64,000 nucleotides of DNA from Gammaproteobacteria bacterium (lineage in GTDB: Bacteria > Pseudomonadota > Gammaproteobacteria > Pseudomonadales > Oleiphilaceae), in contig PDSQ01000025.1 of the NCBI GenBank assembly GCA_002747055.1, positions 62,001 through 126,000 of the forward strand, given 5' to 3'. The position numbers were made by a program, and so were the translations under genes. Shown in pieces: positions 17,375 through 27,646 of this stretch. A model generated the notes under the pieces. That model made no database searches, was not told where the DNA came from, and saw only the letters and a list, made by a program, of their open reading frames with translations. Every line of letters starts with the position of its first letter. Positions within the stretch are counted from its first letter, which is position 1.

Positions 17375-19195
17375 ATGGAAAGTAAGAGCCGTTCTCTGGA
17401 TCTGAAAATCCCGACCCAAAGCCTGGACGCGTTGTCTTTTTGTCAAGCCAACACAAAAGCCATGCAACATTGGACTGCACAACTGCCAATGGCCAATATA
17501 GGAGAAACTGCGCGACGACTGTATCACGCAGTCATCGAGCTCAATCAACTGATCACGCCGCCGGCAAACAGATTGGCTTTGCTGGAAATAATTCGGCCGC
17601 CATTGCATTTCGTGTGTAAGGAACTGTCCAGGCATTATCTGAACCAATCTATTTCTCTACCGGAAAAACAGCGAAAAATAGCCAATCTCAGCCAGGCTTT
17701 GCAAGTTCACCTTGCAACAGGTTACAAAATCGTCATGATCGATTTTGTGGCCACCGCCGCCCCGGAAAAAAACAGAAAACCGCTGGCCATTGCCGGCCAC
17801 AGAATAATCAGGGAGTTCGGCAGCACCATTCTGCGCGCGTGCCAACTCTACTGTAACAGCCCGGACAGGGTATGGTATGAACTTCACCAGGTTTTTCGCT
17901 TCGCCGACAAATTCCGCTTGCGCGACTTGAGGGTGCAGGACAAGGGAAGCGCTGGCCTCGACAATACCACAATCGACGCACCTTACAAGCAAGTCTTGTT
18001 ACTGGGTTGCTGCAAGCCAAACCAGCTTAGACAAAACGACCTCAGCAAAGTATATCAGGCTTTTGAACAATGGCTAGACTTCGTCGATGTCGGCAGACTC
18101 TGCGCCAATATTTCGCTGTTTGTCGTCGACTCCAATAAAGATACACCACCGGTCTACCGCAGTCTGCTGAACGAAACCATCAATGATGATTATTTCGGGC
18201 TGGACACGAATGTGCTAGTCAACCGGATAACCGAGTACCTCGATTGCGTGCAACAAAAAAAGCCGGGGGCGGCGCAGTATTTACCGATGACGACACGCTT
18301 GCCTGATCAACTGGTGGCGCATTTGGGCCGGTCTCTCGGCATCCTGACCAAACGCGCATTCAAACGAATTGCCAGCACCGGATATCTGGATCTATGCGCC
18401 GGCATTTCAGCGGCGCACTATTTTTGTGCCAACAAAGTCGATTTCGGCACATTTTTGCTTAGTGGCAACCAGGACAACGCAGCGGCATTCCTGGATGACA
18501 CCGTGACCAACCGGTTTCTCAATGAGTCGCTACAGAAGAGTGATGTATGGAGCCAGGCCTTTGACGGCGCTGCCGGCGAACCACTCAGCCCTCCAGGCGA
18601 AATGATCAACTTCGATGAGGTTGGCAATAACAGTAAAAAGGTCAACTACAAGATTTACCAGATCGCATTGGTCAACACCAGTCCCGGAGGCTACTGTTTA
18701 CAATGGCGGGGAGAAATTCCAGGCAGCATTCAGGCTGGCGAAATTCTGGGCGTGCGAGAAAACGAAAACCTAGGCTGGAGTATCGCGGCCATCCGCTGGA
18801 TACGCCAGATAAAACAGCAAGGCACCCATATAGGCATCGAGCTTCTTGCCCCTATGGCACTCCCGAGTGGTGTTCAGCTTTTGCAAAAAACCGGTGAAAA
18901 CAGCGAATTTCTGCGCGGTTTGATGCTACCCGAGCTTTCCGCAATTGGACAGCCCGCAACCTTGATCACACCCAGACTACCATTCCAAGCTGGACAAAAG
19001 GTGATGATCAATAATGGCGAGTCTGTCTCTAAGTGTTTGTTAAAAAAGCGGATTTCAGCAACAAGCAGCTTCAACCAGTTTGAACTGAAGTATCTGGAGA
19101 CGAACTCCAGTGTAGCTCAAAGTCCCGACACCAGCGACAACCAGAAACAACAAAGCCTGGAAGATGACTTTGATTCATTGTGGCCTTCCCTTTAG
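17375..19195 (+). CDS. PilZ-like protein upstream of fimX
   Basis: This 606-residue cytosolic protein occupies the position of the conserved hypothetical gene next to fimX in Pseudomonas. The first ~400 residues are mostly helical, with no recognised catalytic motif. The C-terminal third (from about residue 420) looks like a PilZ beta-barrel. NTSPGG fits the D/NxSxxG half of the c-di-GMP motif, and RWIRQIKQQGTHIGIELL the later strands, but I see no clean RxxxR. It overlaps the long frame of fimX, although the likely fimX start lies 155 bases downstream. A role in c-di-GMP-controlled type IV pilus function is inferred from position. Confidence 0.7.
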   Translation: MESKSRSLDLKIPTQSLDALSFCQANTKAMQHWTAQLPMANIGETARRLYHAVIELNQLITPPANRLALLEIIRPPLHFVCKELSRHYLNQSISLPEKQRKIANLSQALQVHLATGYKIVMIDFVATAAPEKNRKPLAIAGHRIIREFGSTILRACQLYCNSPDRVWYELHQVFRFADKFRLRDLRVQDKGSAGLDNTTIDAPYKQVLLLGCCKPNQLRQNDLSKVYQAFEQWLDFVDVGRLCANISLFVVDSNKDTPPVYRSLLNETINDDYFGLDTNVLVNRITEYLDCVQQKKPGAAQYLPMTTRLPDQLVAHLGRSLGILTKRAFKRIASTGYLDLCAGISAAHYFCANKVDFGTFLLSGNQDNAAAFLDDTVTNRFLNESLQKSDVWSQAFDGAAGEPLSPPGEMINFDEVGNNSKKVNYKIYQIALVNTSPGGYCLQWRGEIPGSIQAGEILGVRENENLGWSIAAIRWIRQIKQQGTHIGIELLAPMALPSGVQLLQKTGENSEFLRGLMLPELSAIGQPATLITPRLPFQAGQKVMINNGESVSKCLLKKRISATSSFNQFELKYLETNSSVAQSPDTSDNQKQQSLEDDFDSLWPSL

Positions 19196-19350
19196 TGACG
19201 CCAGGCGACAAAAGGGAAACGAGACGACAAAATGCCGCACCTGAACCATTACCTGAATATAGTGAGGTAATCGACTCGCCACGATCACATGGCCAGACTC
19301 GATCTTCACGAAATTTACTCTACGCTGACTATTCGGAAAGAACTCTCAGA

Positions 19351-21432
19351 ATGAAGAAAAGAAATGAAACGGTTCACCTGCTGATCCTCGATCAATCACA
19401 AAATGACGCGGAATCGATGGTCAGTCTGCTGCGCAATTCAGGCAGAGCGACCCGGGCCCACAGGGTAACTTCCCGAGAAGACCTGCAAGAACACCTTTCC
19501 GATCATCTGTGGGATTTGTTTCTTGCCAGAGAACAAAACGCGGAGTTCGACGCGAGAGCGGCCCTGGCTGAAATCAAGCGGCTCGACAAAGATATCCCGT
19601 TTATCGTACTTACCGAAGACTATGATAAAGAGCAGATTCCGGAACTGTTGAAACTCGGTGCCCAGGATGCCATTCCGTTTGAATACAAGAATCATCTGGT
19701 GCACGCCATCAACCGGGAGTTAAAAAACCTCAACGAGCGCCGCCTGCGTCGTTCGGCTGATATTCATCTGTATGAAGCCGAAAAACGCTGTGAATTATTA
19801 CTCGACAGCTCCAAAGACGCCATCGCTTACGTCAACGATGGCATGCATGTCTATGCCAACCAATCCTATCTGGACTTTTTTGACTACGAGGATATGGATG
19901 AAATGATGTGTATCCCGATACTGGATACACTCACCAAGGATAGCCAGGAAAAATACAAAGAGCTATCCCGACGGGTGATCAACAACCATGAAGAAGCGCA
20001 CTATGATGCAGTGGCCAGAAGAAGCGACGACTCCGAGCTGGATGTCACAATAAACCTGTCTCCGGCCACCTACGATGGCGAGCCATGTACCCAAATCATC
20101 GTTCGACCGCAAGAAAACGATATAGAGCTGGTCAGTAAACTCAAGGAAATGAGCAGCCAGGATCTGCTCACAGGTCTGTACAATCGTCAATACCTGATGG
20201 AGCAGCTTAACCACACCGTTGAAAGCGTCCACAAAGAACAAACCGAAGCGGCAATTCTCTACATTTCCGTTGACCAGTTCCAAACCATCAAATCTGACAT
20301 AGGTATCGCAGGCACAGACCTTGTCCTAAGTGACCTGGCAACACTTCTTAGCAACTCGATCAGCGAAGAAAAATGCGTAGTTGCCAGAATGGGCGACGAA
20401 TCTTTCGCCGTGCTGCTGACATCATCCGACGACAAAGCGGCGATGAAAGTCGCCGAGGCGGTTCGCAGTGCCGTTGCAGAGCACCTGTTCGAAGTTTCTG
20501 AACGCACCATCCAGTTAACGGTAAGTATTGGCATCACACTCATTAACGAGAGCTCCCCGAAACCCAACGATGTCATGGGCCGCGCACTAAAAGCAGCCAG
20601 TGATGTGAAAAAACTTGAAGGTCACGCCAAAGGCAACGGCATCAACCTGTTTGTCGTGCAACAAGAAATCAACAATAGCATGACGTCAGTCTCCATTCTC
20701 CAGAAAGCGCTCGACAGCAATCGTTTCAAAACCCTGTTTCAACCGATTATCAGCTTGCGAGGCGAAGGTGAAGAGCACTACGAAGCCTTGCTCAGAATGC
20801 TCGACAGCAATGACGAGGAAGTCTCTCCCTATGATTTTCTGCCGCCGACAGGTCCAAGCGAAATAGCCAGCAAAATTGATCGCTGGGTCACACTGCAAAC
20901 AATCAAAAGCTTGAGTGCACATCGCTCCAAAGGCAATCAAACCAGGCTGTTTTTAAATGTGACGGCAGAAACTGTGGTGGATCCAACATTTTTGCAATGG
21001 CTGAGTGTCGCACTCAAAGCAGCAAGACTGCCGGGTGATTCGTTAATATTCCAAATGACAGAAAACGATGCCATCAACCACCTGAAGCAAGCGAAAGCCT
21101 TTACCAAGGCTATCAAAGAATTGCACTGCAAGATGTCAATCAGCCGATTTGGTTGTTCACTCGATCCGTTCAATACCTTGAAGCATGTTGATGCCGACTA
21201 CGTTAAACTTGACGGCTCGTTCACAGAAGAAATTCAGCAAAATGAAGATACGCGCAAACAAATCAAAGAAATGATCCAGCAGCTGCAGACAATGGGCAAA
21301 CTCACAATAGTGCCGCTGGTAGAAAACGCAGCCGTGCTGTCCACCCTGTGGCAGGCCGGTGTCAATTACATTCAAGGTTACTACCTGCAAGCCCCCGCAT
21401 CTGAGATGAATTACGACTTTAGCGAAGAGTAG
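19351..21432 (+). CDS. fimX: FimX-like REC-PAS-GGDEF-EAL protein with degenerate active sites
   Basis: I start this 693-residue protein at ATG 19351, which gives the FimX-like opening VHLLILDQSQNDAESMVSL; a longer in-frame start at 19180 would add 57 unrelated residues. Order: receiver-like domain (1-125), PAS (about 135-255), GGDEF (about 265-430), EAL (about 440-690). GGDEF reads MGDES, so cyclase activity is unlikely. EAL keeps E-A-L (HYEALLRML), but the DDFG site reads SRFG, so hydrolysis is doubtful. FimX binds c-di-GMP and promotes type IV pilus assembly at the pole. Location before serB and parC supports orthology with Pseudomonas FimX. Confidence 0.88.
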   Translation: MKKRNETVHLLILDQSQNDAESMVSLLRNSGRATRAHRVTSREDLQEHLSDHLWDLFLAREQNAEFDARAALAEIKRLDKDIPFIVLTEDYDKEQIPELLKLGAQDAIPFEYKNHLVHAINRELKNLNERRLRRSADIHLYEAEKRCELLLDSSKDAIAYVNDGMHVYANQSYLDFFDYEDMDEMMCIPILDTLTKDSQEKYKELSRRVINNHEEAHYDAVARRSDDSELDVTINLSPATYDGEPCTQIIVRPQENDIELVSKLKEMSSQDLLTGLYNRQYLMEQLNHTVESVHKEQTEAAILYISVDQFQTIKSDIGIAGTDLVLSDLATLLSNSISEEKCVVARMGDESFAVLLTSSDDKAAMKVAEAVRSAVAEHLFEVSERTIQLTVSIGITLINESSPKPNDVMGRALKAASDVKKLEGHAKGNGINLFVVQQEINNSMTSVSILQKALDSNRFKTLFQPIISLRGEGEEHYEALLRMLDSNDEEVSPYDFLPPTGPSEIASKIDRWVTLQTIKSLSAHRSKGNQTRLFLNVTAETVVDPTFLQWLSVALKAARLPGDSLIFQMTENDAINHLKQAKAFTKAIKELHCKMSISRFGCSLDPFNTLKHVDADYVKLDGSFTEEIQQNEDTRKQIKEMIQQLQTMGKLTIVPLVENAAVLSTLWQAGVNYIQGYYLQAPASEMNYDFSEE

Positions 21433-21468
21433 CAAAGCTTGACCGCCGGCAAAACTGCGGAAACAGAA

Positions 21469-22743
21469 TTACGGAATCAGGGCCAACGCAGAATCAGGGT
21501 TCCAGGATTCGATATCCCGATCCCGGAACCCGATCAAATACAGTATTCCGTCCAGACCCAAAGTTGAAATAGAATGTCTGGCGGTTTCCTTTACCGACGG
21601 TTTGGCGCGAAACGCAATGCCGAGTCCTGCCTGGCTCAACATCGGTAAATCGTTGGCGCCATCGCCAACGGCAATGATCTGCTCTTTACGAATGTTTTCA
21701 CGCTCCGCGATTTCATTCAGCAACTGCGCTTTCATCGCGCCATCGATCACCTGGCCGGTCACCCTCCCCGTGACCTTGCCATTTTCGATTTGTAATTCGT
21801 TGGCATAGACATAATCGATCCCCAAACGCCGCTTCAGATCATTGGCAAAATAAGTAAACCCGCCTGACAGTATCGCTGTTTTATAGCCCATTCCGCGTAG
21901 TGTACCAATCAGTTTTTCGGCACCCTCGGTCAATTTAAGACGTCCGGCCACCTGCGACAATACGGCTTGATCCAGACCTGCAAGCAACCCGACACGACGC
22001 TTGAAGCTCTCCACGAAATCGATTTCACCACGCATTGCCTGCTCGGTAATTGCAACCACCTGCGCCCCCACGCCCGCCTCTTTGGCAAGTTCGTCGATCA
22101 CCTCGGCCTCTATCAGGGTTGAATCCATATCAAATACCACCAGCCGGCGATTGCGGCGAAATATGCTATCCGCCTGAAAAGCGATATCGACATTCAGCTC
22201 ACCACTGATATGCAAAAATGAAGCCCTGAGCTGATCCAGATCGGGTGGCGTCCCTCTGACCGAAAACTCCAGACACGCCTGTTGTCGCTCAACGGGCTCA
22301 TCGAGCGGAACCCGACTTGAAAGCCGGGTAATGTTATCAATATTCAGACCATTTTTTGCCGTCAGTTCGGAAACGCGGGCAATTTGCTCCGCTGAAATCG
22401 TTCGGCCAAGGAGTGTCACTATATATCGGTTCTTACCCTTGCCGCCAACCCAATCCTGATAGGCCTCGACACTGATAGGCTCAAACCGGATTGTCAAACC
22501 AAGCTCATGCACCCGAAACAGCAAATCCTTTAGGACGTTGGACACCTCTGTTTCATCGGGAACACGAATCAATATCCCCCAGGTCAGATGATCATGTATC
22601 ACCGACTGACCAATGTCGAGAATCTCGACGCCAAACCGGGCCATAATGCCAACCAGCTCCGAAGTCAATCCAGGGGTGTCATGACCAGCCACATTGATCA
22701 GGATAATCTCATCACTCACAAGCAAAACCTCGTTTCTTGCCAT
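21469..22743 (-). CDS. serB: Phosphoserine phosphatase SerB
   Basis: This 424-residue enzyme catalyses the last step of serine synthesis. Two ACT-like domains occupy about residues 8-170 (INVAGHDTPGLTSELV opens the first). The HAD phosphatase follows, with nucleophile motif VFDMDSTLIEAEVIDELA, SGGFTYF and IAVGDGANDLPML. The length is that of the double-ACT form found in Pseudomonas. It converges with fimX, 36 bases apart, and lies downstream of parC on the same strand. Confidence 0.95.
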   Translation of the reverse strand: MARNEVLLVSDEIILINVAGHDTPGLTSELVGIMARFGVEILDIGQSVIHDHLTWGILIRVPDETEVSNVLKDLLFRVHELGLTIRFEPISVEAYQDWVGGKGKNRYIVTLLGRTISAEQIARVSELTAKNGLNIDNITRLSSRVPLDEPVERQQACLEFSVRGTPPDLDQLRASFLHISGELNVDIAFQADSIFRRNRRLVVFDMDSTLIEAEVIDELAKEAGVGAQVVAITEQAMRGEIDFVESFKRRVGLLAGLDQAVLSQVAGRLKLTEGAEKLIGTLRGMGYKTAILSGGFTYFANDLKRRLGIDYVYANELQIENGKVTGRVTGQVIDGAMKAQLLNEIAERENIRKEQIIAVGDGANDLPMLSQAGLGIAFRAKPSVKETARHSISTLGLDGILYLIGFRDRDIESWNPDSALALIP

Positions 22744-22792
22744 TCTAGGCGAATAACTGTTTTTTCGGATCTATCCAAATCACCAGGAACGA

Positions 22793-25090
22793 TCATTCTT
22801 TCTCTTGGCCATTCTCTTCAGGCTCTAAAGAGCTGGCCTCCGAAATCACCTCAACCCGATCCACCCTCTGCAAACCGCGCGGCAGTTTGTTGCCTCGCCG
22901 CCCGCGCTCACCACAATAATGTTTCAGGTCTGCCTTTTTCAGCTTGAGAAAGCGTTTACCTGAGTGGATCACTATAGTATCCGCTGGCCTGAATACACAG
23001 GCAGTGATCATAAATTCTTCGCGAGACTGAACCCGGGCCGCAGGAATACCAATAATTTTGTTGCCCTTGCCGCGCGCCATTTCCGGCAAATCTCGAATCG
23101 GGAAAATCAACATCCGACCTTCATTGCTAATCGCAAGCAAGTAACCATCCTCTTGCTGCCCGACAACGACCGGCGCCATCACCTCGCCACCAGCAGGCAC
23201 AGTCAACACGGTTTTACCCGCTTTGTTTTTACTGAGCAAATCACCCAGCCTGGCGACAAAACCATAACCGGCATCAGTCCACATCAGTACCCGTTGTTTT
23301 TCCGGACCCGTCAATACCCCCTTGAAGACGGCGCCGGAAGGCGGACTGATCCTTCCTGTCAAAGGCTCACCCTGACCTCTGGCCGATGGCAAACTGTGTG
23401 CTTTTAGCGTATAGGCCCGCCCGGTTGAATCCAGGAATATCACATTCTGATTGCTCCGACCACGGGAGCAAAGATGAAATTTGTCGCCCGCTTTGTAACT
23501 CAAGCCTTGCGGATCGATATCGTGGCCCTTTGCCGCACGCACCCAGCCTTTTTCGGACAAGACAACAGTCACCGGCTCAGAGCTGACGATATCCGTTTCC
23601 GAATAGGCTTTGGCTTCGGCTCGGGAAACAATCGGTGAACGTCGGTCATCACCGTATTTTTCAGCGTCTGCAATTAGTTCTTTCTTTACCAGGGTTTTCA
23701 TTCTGCGCTCGGAAGACAGAGTCTTCTCCAGGTAATTCCGTTCTTTGTCAAGTTCAGCCTGATCGGCCTTTATTTTCATTTCTTCAAGACGGGCCAACTG
23801 ACGCAGCCGGGTTTCCAAAATATATTCGGCTTGGGCATCTGACAGATCAAAATGGGCAATCAGCACTTTTTTGGGCTGATCTTCATTGCGAATAATCCGA
23901 ATCACTTCATCAAGATTCAAAAACGCGAGCAACAAGCCTTGCAGCAGGTGCAGTCGCTTATTCACTATGTCCAGGCGATGCTCCAAACGCCGGCGCACCG
24001 TGGACAAACGAAAACTCAGCCACTCTTGCAGCAATACATCGATAGCTTTGACCGCAGGCTTGCCATCGATCCCAATCATGTTCATATTGACACGATAGTG
24101 CTTTTCAAGATCGGTGGTCGCGAACAGGTGCGCCATCAAGCCTTCCGCATCAACCCGATTTGAGCGCAGCACAATGACCAGTCTGGTCGGGTTTTCGTGA
24201 TCGGACTCATCTCGCAAATCCGCGACCATCGGTAACTTTTTCGCCTGCATTTGCTGGGCAATCTGCTCCAGCACTTTCGCACCGGACACCTGATGAGGCA
24301 ACTCGGTTATCACGACATCACCGTTTTCCCGGTTAAAAACCGCACGCATTTTCAATGAACCTCGACCGGTGCGGTAAATTTTCACGATTTCAGCATGGGA
24401 GCTGACTATTTCAGCGGCAGTGGGATAATCTGGCCCTCTGATAAAATCGCATAAGTCTTCGACAGAGGCAGTCGGCTGCTCCAGCAAATGCACGGCAGCC
24501 GCAACAACTTCGCGCAAATTGTGCGGCGGTATGTCGGTCGCCATCCCCACCGCGATACCGGTCGTACCATTCAACACTATATTGGGCACCCGAGCCGGAA
24601 GCATAGCGGGCTCTTCCAGCGTACCGTCAAAATTGGGCACCCAGTCCACCGTGCCCTGACCCAGCTCAGACAAAAGCAGCTCGGCATAGGGCTGCAGCCG
24701 GGACTCCGTATAACGCATGGCGGCAAATGATTTAGGGTCGTCCGGTGAGCCCCAATTGCCCTGACCATCAACCAGAGGATATCGGTAGGAGAACGGCTGA
24801 GCCATCAGCACCATGGCTTCATAACAGGCTGAATCACCATGCGGGTGAAATTTACCCAGCACATCCCCGACGGTTCTGGCCGACTTTTTGAATTTGGCCG
24901 TCGCCTTCAGACCCAGTTCCGACATCGCATAAACGATACGCCGCTGAACCGGCTTCAATCCGTCAGCAAGCTGAGGTAACGCTCTGTCCAGAATCACATA
25001 CATGGAATAATCCAGATAGGCTTTTTCGGTATAGGCACTCAGCGCCAATTGTTCAACTTGATCTTGATTGGTGTTGGTCGGAGCAGACAT
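22793..25090 (-). CDS. parC: DNA topoisomerase IV subunit A
   Basis: This 765-residue subunit pairs with ParE to decatenate sister chromosomes. The catalytic tyrosine sits in AAMRYTE. The quinolone-determining region [15 protein letters not shown] keeps the wild-type Ser and Glu of sensitive enzymes. The C-terminal beta-pinwheel repeats follow. Length is normal for ParC rather than GyrA, and the GyrA-box is absent. ParE is not in the window; in Pseudomonas it lies a few genes away. An upstream divergent gap of about 160 bases to yciH holds the promoters. Confidence 0.95.
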   Translation of the reverse strand: MSAPTNTNQDQVEQLALSAYTEKAYLDYSMYVILDRALPQLADGLKPVQRRIVYAMSELGLKATAKFKKSARTVGDVLGKFHPHGDSACYEAMVLMAQPFSYRYPLVDGQGNWGSPDDPKSFAAMRYTESRLQPYAELLLSELGQGTVDWVPNFDGTLEEPAMLPARVPNIVLNGTTGIAVGMATDIPPHNLREVVAAAVHLLEQPTASVEDLCDFIRGPDYPTAAEIVSSHAEIVKIYRTGRGSLKMRAVFNRENGDVVITELPHQVSGAKVLEQIAQQMQAKKLPMVADLRDESDHENPTRLVIVLRSNRVDAEGLMAHLFATTDLEKHYRVNMNMIGIDGKPAVKAIDVLLQEWLSFRLSTVRRRLEHRLDIVNKRLHLLQGLLLAFLNLDEVIRIIRNEDQPKKVLIAHFDLSDAQAEYILETRLRQLARLEEMKIKADQAELDKERNYLEKTLSSERRMKTLVKKELIADAEKYGDDRRSPIVSRAEAKAYSETDIVSSEPVTVVLSEKGWVRAAKGHDIDPQGLSYKAGDKFHLCSRGRSNQNVIFLDSTGRAYTLKAHSLPSARGQGEPLTGRISPPSGAVFKGVLTGPEKQRVLMWTDAGYGFVARLGDLLSKNKAGKTVLTVPAGGEVMAPVVVGQQEDGYLLAISNEGRMLIFPIRDLPEMARGKGNKIIGIPAARVQSREEFMITACVFRPADTIVIHSGKRFLKLKKADLKHYCGERGRRGNKLPRGLQRVDRVEVISEASSLEPEENGQEKE

Positions 25091-25253
25091 AGGTAAGGGG
25101 TACTCATATTCCGGCTATCGCTTATTTCGGCGCTAAATTTACCACACCGCTTGACAAAAACAACGAATAATCTTGGACAACACTCAGATCGCCATTCACA
25201 ATACGATCTGGAACCAGCCAACGTCGGTCAAACCTGATAGCGGACTCGTATAG

Positions 25254-25607
25254 ATGAAAGACACAGCCAGCAGATTAGTCTATTCCACCGAAACCGGTCG
25301 CCTCTGTCCGGACTGCGGGCAACCTGAAAGCTCGTGTATCTGTGCTGAGGAATCGCCACCGAACGGTGACGGCATTGTTCGCATATCACTGAGTAGCAAA
25401 GGGCGCAAAGGAGCCTCGGTAACCGTCATAACCGGAATTCCGGCTGTAGCGAGTGAGCTGAAACGTATTTGTAAGGAGTTGAAGCAAAAATGTGGTTCTG
25501 GTGGCTCAGTCAAAGCGAATACAATTGAAATACAAGGAGACAAGCGGGATATCGTGATTAAGCTACTTGGCAAGTATCCATGGCCGATAAAACGATCGGG
25601 AGGCTAG
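25254..25607 (+). CDS. yciH: YciH/SUI1 family translation factor
   Basis: This 117-residue protein is a bacterial homologue of eukaryotic eIF1. A short N-terminal zinc-ribbon-like stretch CPDCGQPESSCIC (four cysteines) precedes the SUI1 fold (GIVRISLSSKGRKGASVTVITG and CGSGGSVKANTIEIQGD). E. coli YciH can discriminate against aberrant initiation complexes. It is a single gene divergent from parC. The upstream gap holds no unusual element that I can see. Confidence 0.9.
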   Translation: MKDTASRLVYSTETGRLCPDCGQPESSCICAEESPPNGDGIVRISLSSKGRKGASVTVITGIPAVASELKRICKELKQKCGSGGSVKANTIEIQGDKRDIVIKLLGKYPWPIKRSGG

Positions 25608-25663
25608 CAGTTTTTGGTCAGATAGCCGAACCGTCTCCGACAGCAAAAACGACCGGCGATTTT

Positions 25664-26275
25664 CTAACGACTGCGCAGCAATTCTTGAAATTGCCTGACC
25701 TGCTCGTTATCACCTATTTCTCTTATGATGCTGTCGATCAGTGACGAGGTATCATCGAGGTGCTTTTCCGAATCGAAACACTTGTCAAAAATAAACGAAC
25801 CCACCGGCCCCATCACTTCATTTAGTACCGCCTGGATTTTCTGCACGTCATTCCCACCAACAATGGGCCTTTCTTCACTGACAGGGGCGCGTACCGACGT
25901 ACCGCCTATTTGACGCAGAATACTGTCAAATTCAGTGATTTGATGGATACGCTCGACACCTTGCAACCTGACCGAATAAAGTACCTGATCGGTCAGTTCA
26001 TTGACAAAAACAAAAATGTTTTTACTGGGTAACAGTTTCTTGGCGGCTTTGGCAATAAGAAGATATCCATCCGCCACGCGAGGAATGGCCAAGGTCGTAA
26101 ACAAAAATTCTATCGGGGAATAACCTAACGGAATGTCTCCTTTCAGCATATTCAATGCGCTGAAACGATCCGTCGCCGAGACAATATCTATATCGAAAGC
26201 GTTTTTTCGTGTCAGCTCCTTAGCTTTTTTGAGAAAAGATGGATCGTTATTGACGATCAAAATTGTCTGGGACAT
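25664..26275 (-). CDS. Pseudo-receiver protein with C-terminal helical domain
   Basis: This 203-residue protein starts like a CheY-type receiver (ILIVNNDPSFLKKAKEL). At the strand that should carry the phosphorylated aspartate it reads FLFTTLAIPRVADGYLL, with Thr in place of Asp. It is probably not phosphorylated. The last ~70 residues (IQAVLNEVMGPVGSFIFDKC onward) resemble the small helical domain DUF8082 found at the ends of signalling proteins. A strong ribosome site, AAGGAG, precedes the ATG. It lies downstream of the dCache-HAMP gene on the same strand, but a possible terminator separates them. Function unknown; a sensor-partner role is inferred. Confidence 0.6.
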   Translation of the reverse strand: MSQTILIVNNDPSFLKKAKELTRKNAFDIDIVSATDRFSALNMLKGDIPLGYSPIEFLFTTLAIPRVADGYLLIAKAAKKLLPSKNIFVFVNELTDQVLYSVRLQGVERIHQITEFDSILRQIGGTSVRAPVSEERPIVGGNDVQKIQAVLNEVMGPVGSFIFDKCFDSEKHLDDTSSLIDSIIREIGDNEQVRQFQELLRSR

Positions 26276-26356
26276 AGTTAAATTGCTCCTTGGAACAGTA
26301 ATTTGTCACTATTCACCCCGATTACCCATCAAGCAAGCTATTACATTGTTTCAAGC

Positions 26357-26393
26357 GAAAAAACCTGGGCAAGGCACTCTAGGCACACTGCCC
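26357..26393 (-). terminator. Possible intrinsic terminator after the dCache-HAMP gene
   Basis: On the minus strand GGGCA (26393-26389) pairs with TGCCC (26371-26367), and the stem is followed by AGGTTTTTT. It lies 28 bases past the stop of the dCache gene and before the pseudo-receiver gene. The five-pair stem is GC-rich but the loop is long (17 bases), so it may be leaky. Confidence 0.4.
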
Positions 26394-26420
26394 GAGGAAA
26401 ACGGCATAGCCAGCTGTTTT

Positions 26421-27494
26421 TCATTTCTGAGTTTTGAGCCTTTCAATAGCGAAATTGATACTGACGGCCATTCGTTGAACCGCTTTTGCCATCAACCCGA
26501 TCTCATCGTTACGCTCTACTCCGCCAATCTCGACACCAGGTTTGCCATGGCTGATTTCATCGGCAGACTTGGCAAGTCCCACCAAAGGCTTGAGGAGCAA
26601 CCGGGCCATAACTAAATACAAAACGAACGAAGTGATCAGAGCACCCAGCAAAGATGAAACAATAGAAATCAGCTTAAGCTGGTCTGTTTCAGCCATAATT
26701 TTTTCAGGATCGATCGCAACACCAACCATCAAATCTGTATCTCGGTTATTGAGTTTCAGCGAAGTAAACTTGAGCAGCACATCTTTCCCATCACCTGTTG
26801 TCTCGATAAATTCAGCAGTTATCTCTGGCCGATCGACTGCGAAAACAGTATCTATGGTTTTGCCATTCAGGGTTTTATCCGGATGACTGACCATTACCCC
26901 GTTTTCTTTGAGAAGGAAGGTGTAGCCCTTTTGGTTAAAATTCACCTCGTTGATGACATCAGCTATCGTCTGCAACTCTATATCACCACCAAAAGAACCT
27001 TTAAATTTTCCCTGATCCATAATCTTCCCGACAGCCGAAATAAGCAACCTACCTGTTGCAGAGTCATTGTAGGGAGGAGTAAACACCGCTCTTTCAGCCG
27101 AACGGGCCTGGGAATACCACGCTCGTTTGCGGCCATCCCAGGTTGCCCCAGGATTCCAACTCGGGGTATTCGATATTGGCTTGCCATCTGCCTCCAACGC
27201 ACCAAAAACGAGCACAAACTCATCAGCGAGCACAGGGTTGTTCATTACATACTGTATTTGCTCAGCACTGTAATCCCTGGCGATAGCGTCCGCCATCATA
27301 TCGATGACGGTCAGTTTTCCATCGAGCCACTGGCTGATATATTTGGAAATAGAATTTGATGTCTCCGTAACGTTATCGAGCCACGTTGTATAAATTGCGT
27401 CATGCACCACACGATATTGGATTGAATTCAATGTAAAAAAGAAGACAAGAATTATAACGGAAGCTACCAGGGGCACTTTAAACGTAATTTTCAT
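26421..27494 (-). CDS. dCache-HAMP membrane sensor without an output domain
   Basis: This 357-residue protein has a transmembrane segment at about 7-25 and a large periplasmic dCache domain. The pattern NPGATWDGRKRAWYSQA, with the WY ligand-binding motif, and TFLLKENGVMVSHPDKTL fit the domain. A second transmembrane segment lies at about 275-300, followed by a HAMP domain (LLLKPLVGLAKSADEISHGK to AVQRMAVSINFAIERLK). The protein then stops: no kinase, methyl-accepting or GGDEF domain follows. The SD CAGGAG lies just before the ATG, inside the end of a tiny frame. It could be a natural output-less sensor that works through another protein, or the stump of a lost chemoreceptor. Confidence 0.82.
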   Translation of the reverse strand: MKITFKVPLVASVIILVFFFTLNSIQYRVVHDAIYTTWLDNVTETSNSISKYISQWLDGKLTVIDMMADAIARDYSAEQIQYVMNNPVLADEFVLVFGALEADGKPISNTPSWNPGATWDGRKRAWYSQARSAERAVFTPPYNDSATGRLLISAVGKIMDQGKFKGSFGGDIELQTIADVINEVNFNQKGYTFLLKENGVMVSHPDKTLNGKTIDTVFAVDRPEITAEFIETTGDGKDVLLKFTSLKLNNRDTDLMVGVAIDPEKIMAETDQLKLISIVSSLLGALITSFVLYLVMARLLLKPLVGLAKSADEISHGKPGVEIGGVERNDEIGLMAKAVQRMAVSINFAIERLKTQK

Positions 27495-27495
27495 T

Positions 27496-27646
27496 CTATT
27501 TCTCCTGAAGTTTTATCTGGCTGCATATCGTCTGGACGAACTCTTCAGAGAATTCTCCGGCAGAGGATGCAATAGCTGCAGCCATGGTGGTAGCCATATG
27601 CGGCGTTGCTTGCAAAAAAAACAATCACTAGACCGATCTTACCCAT
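27496..27646 (-). other. Overlapping micro-ORFs with a T8 tract before the dCache gene
   Basis: A 33-codon frame (27597-27496) ends two bases before the dCache start. Another frame from ATG 27646 begins MGKIGLVIVFFASNAAYG, like a signal peptide. The two frames meet at a run of eight T on the minus strand; one T fewer would join them into a secreted-looking peptide of about 48 residues. This could be a phase-variable or frameshifted small gene, or simply chance. Confidence 0.2.
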
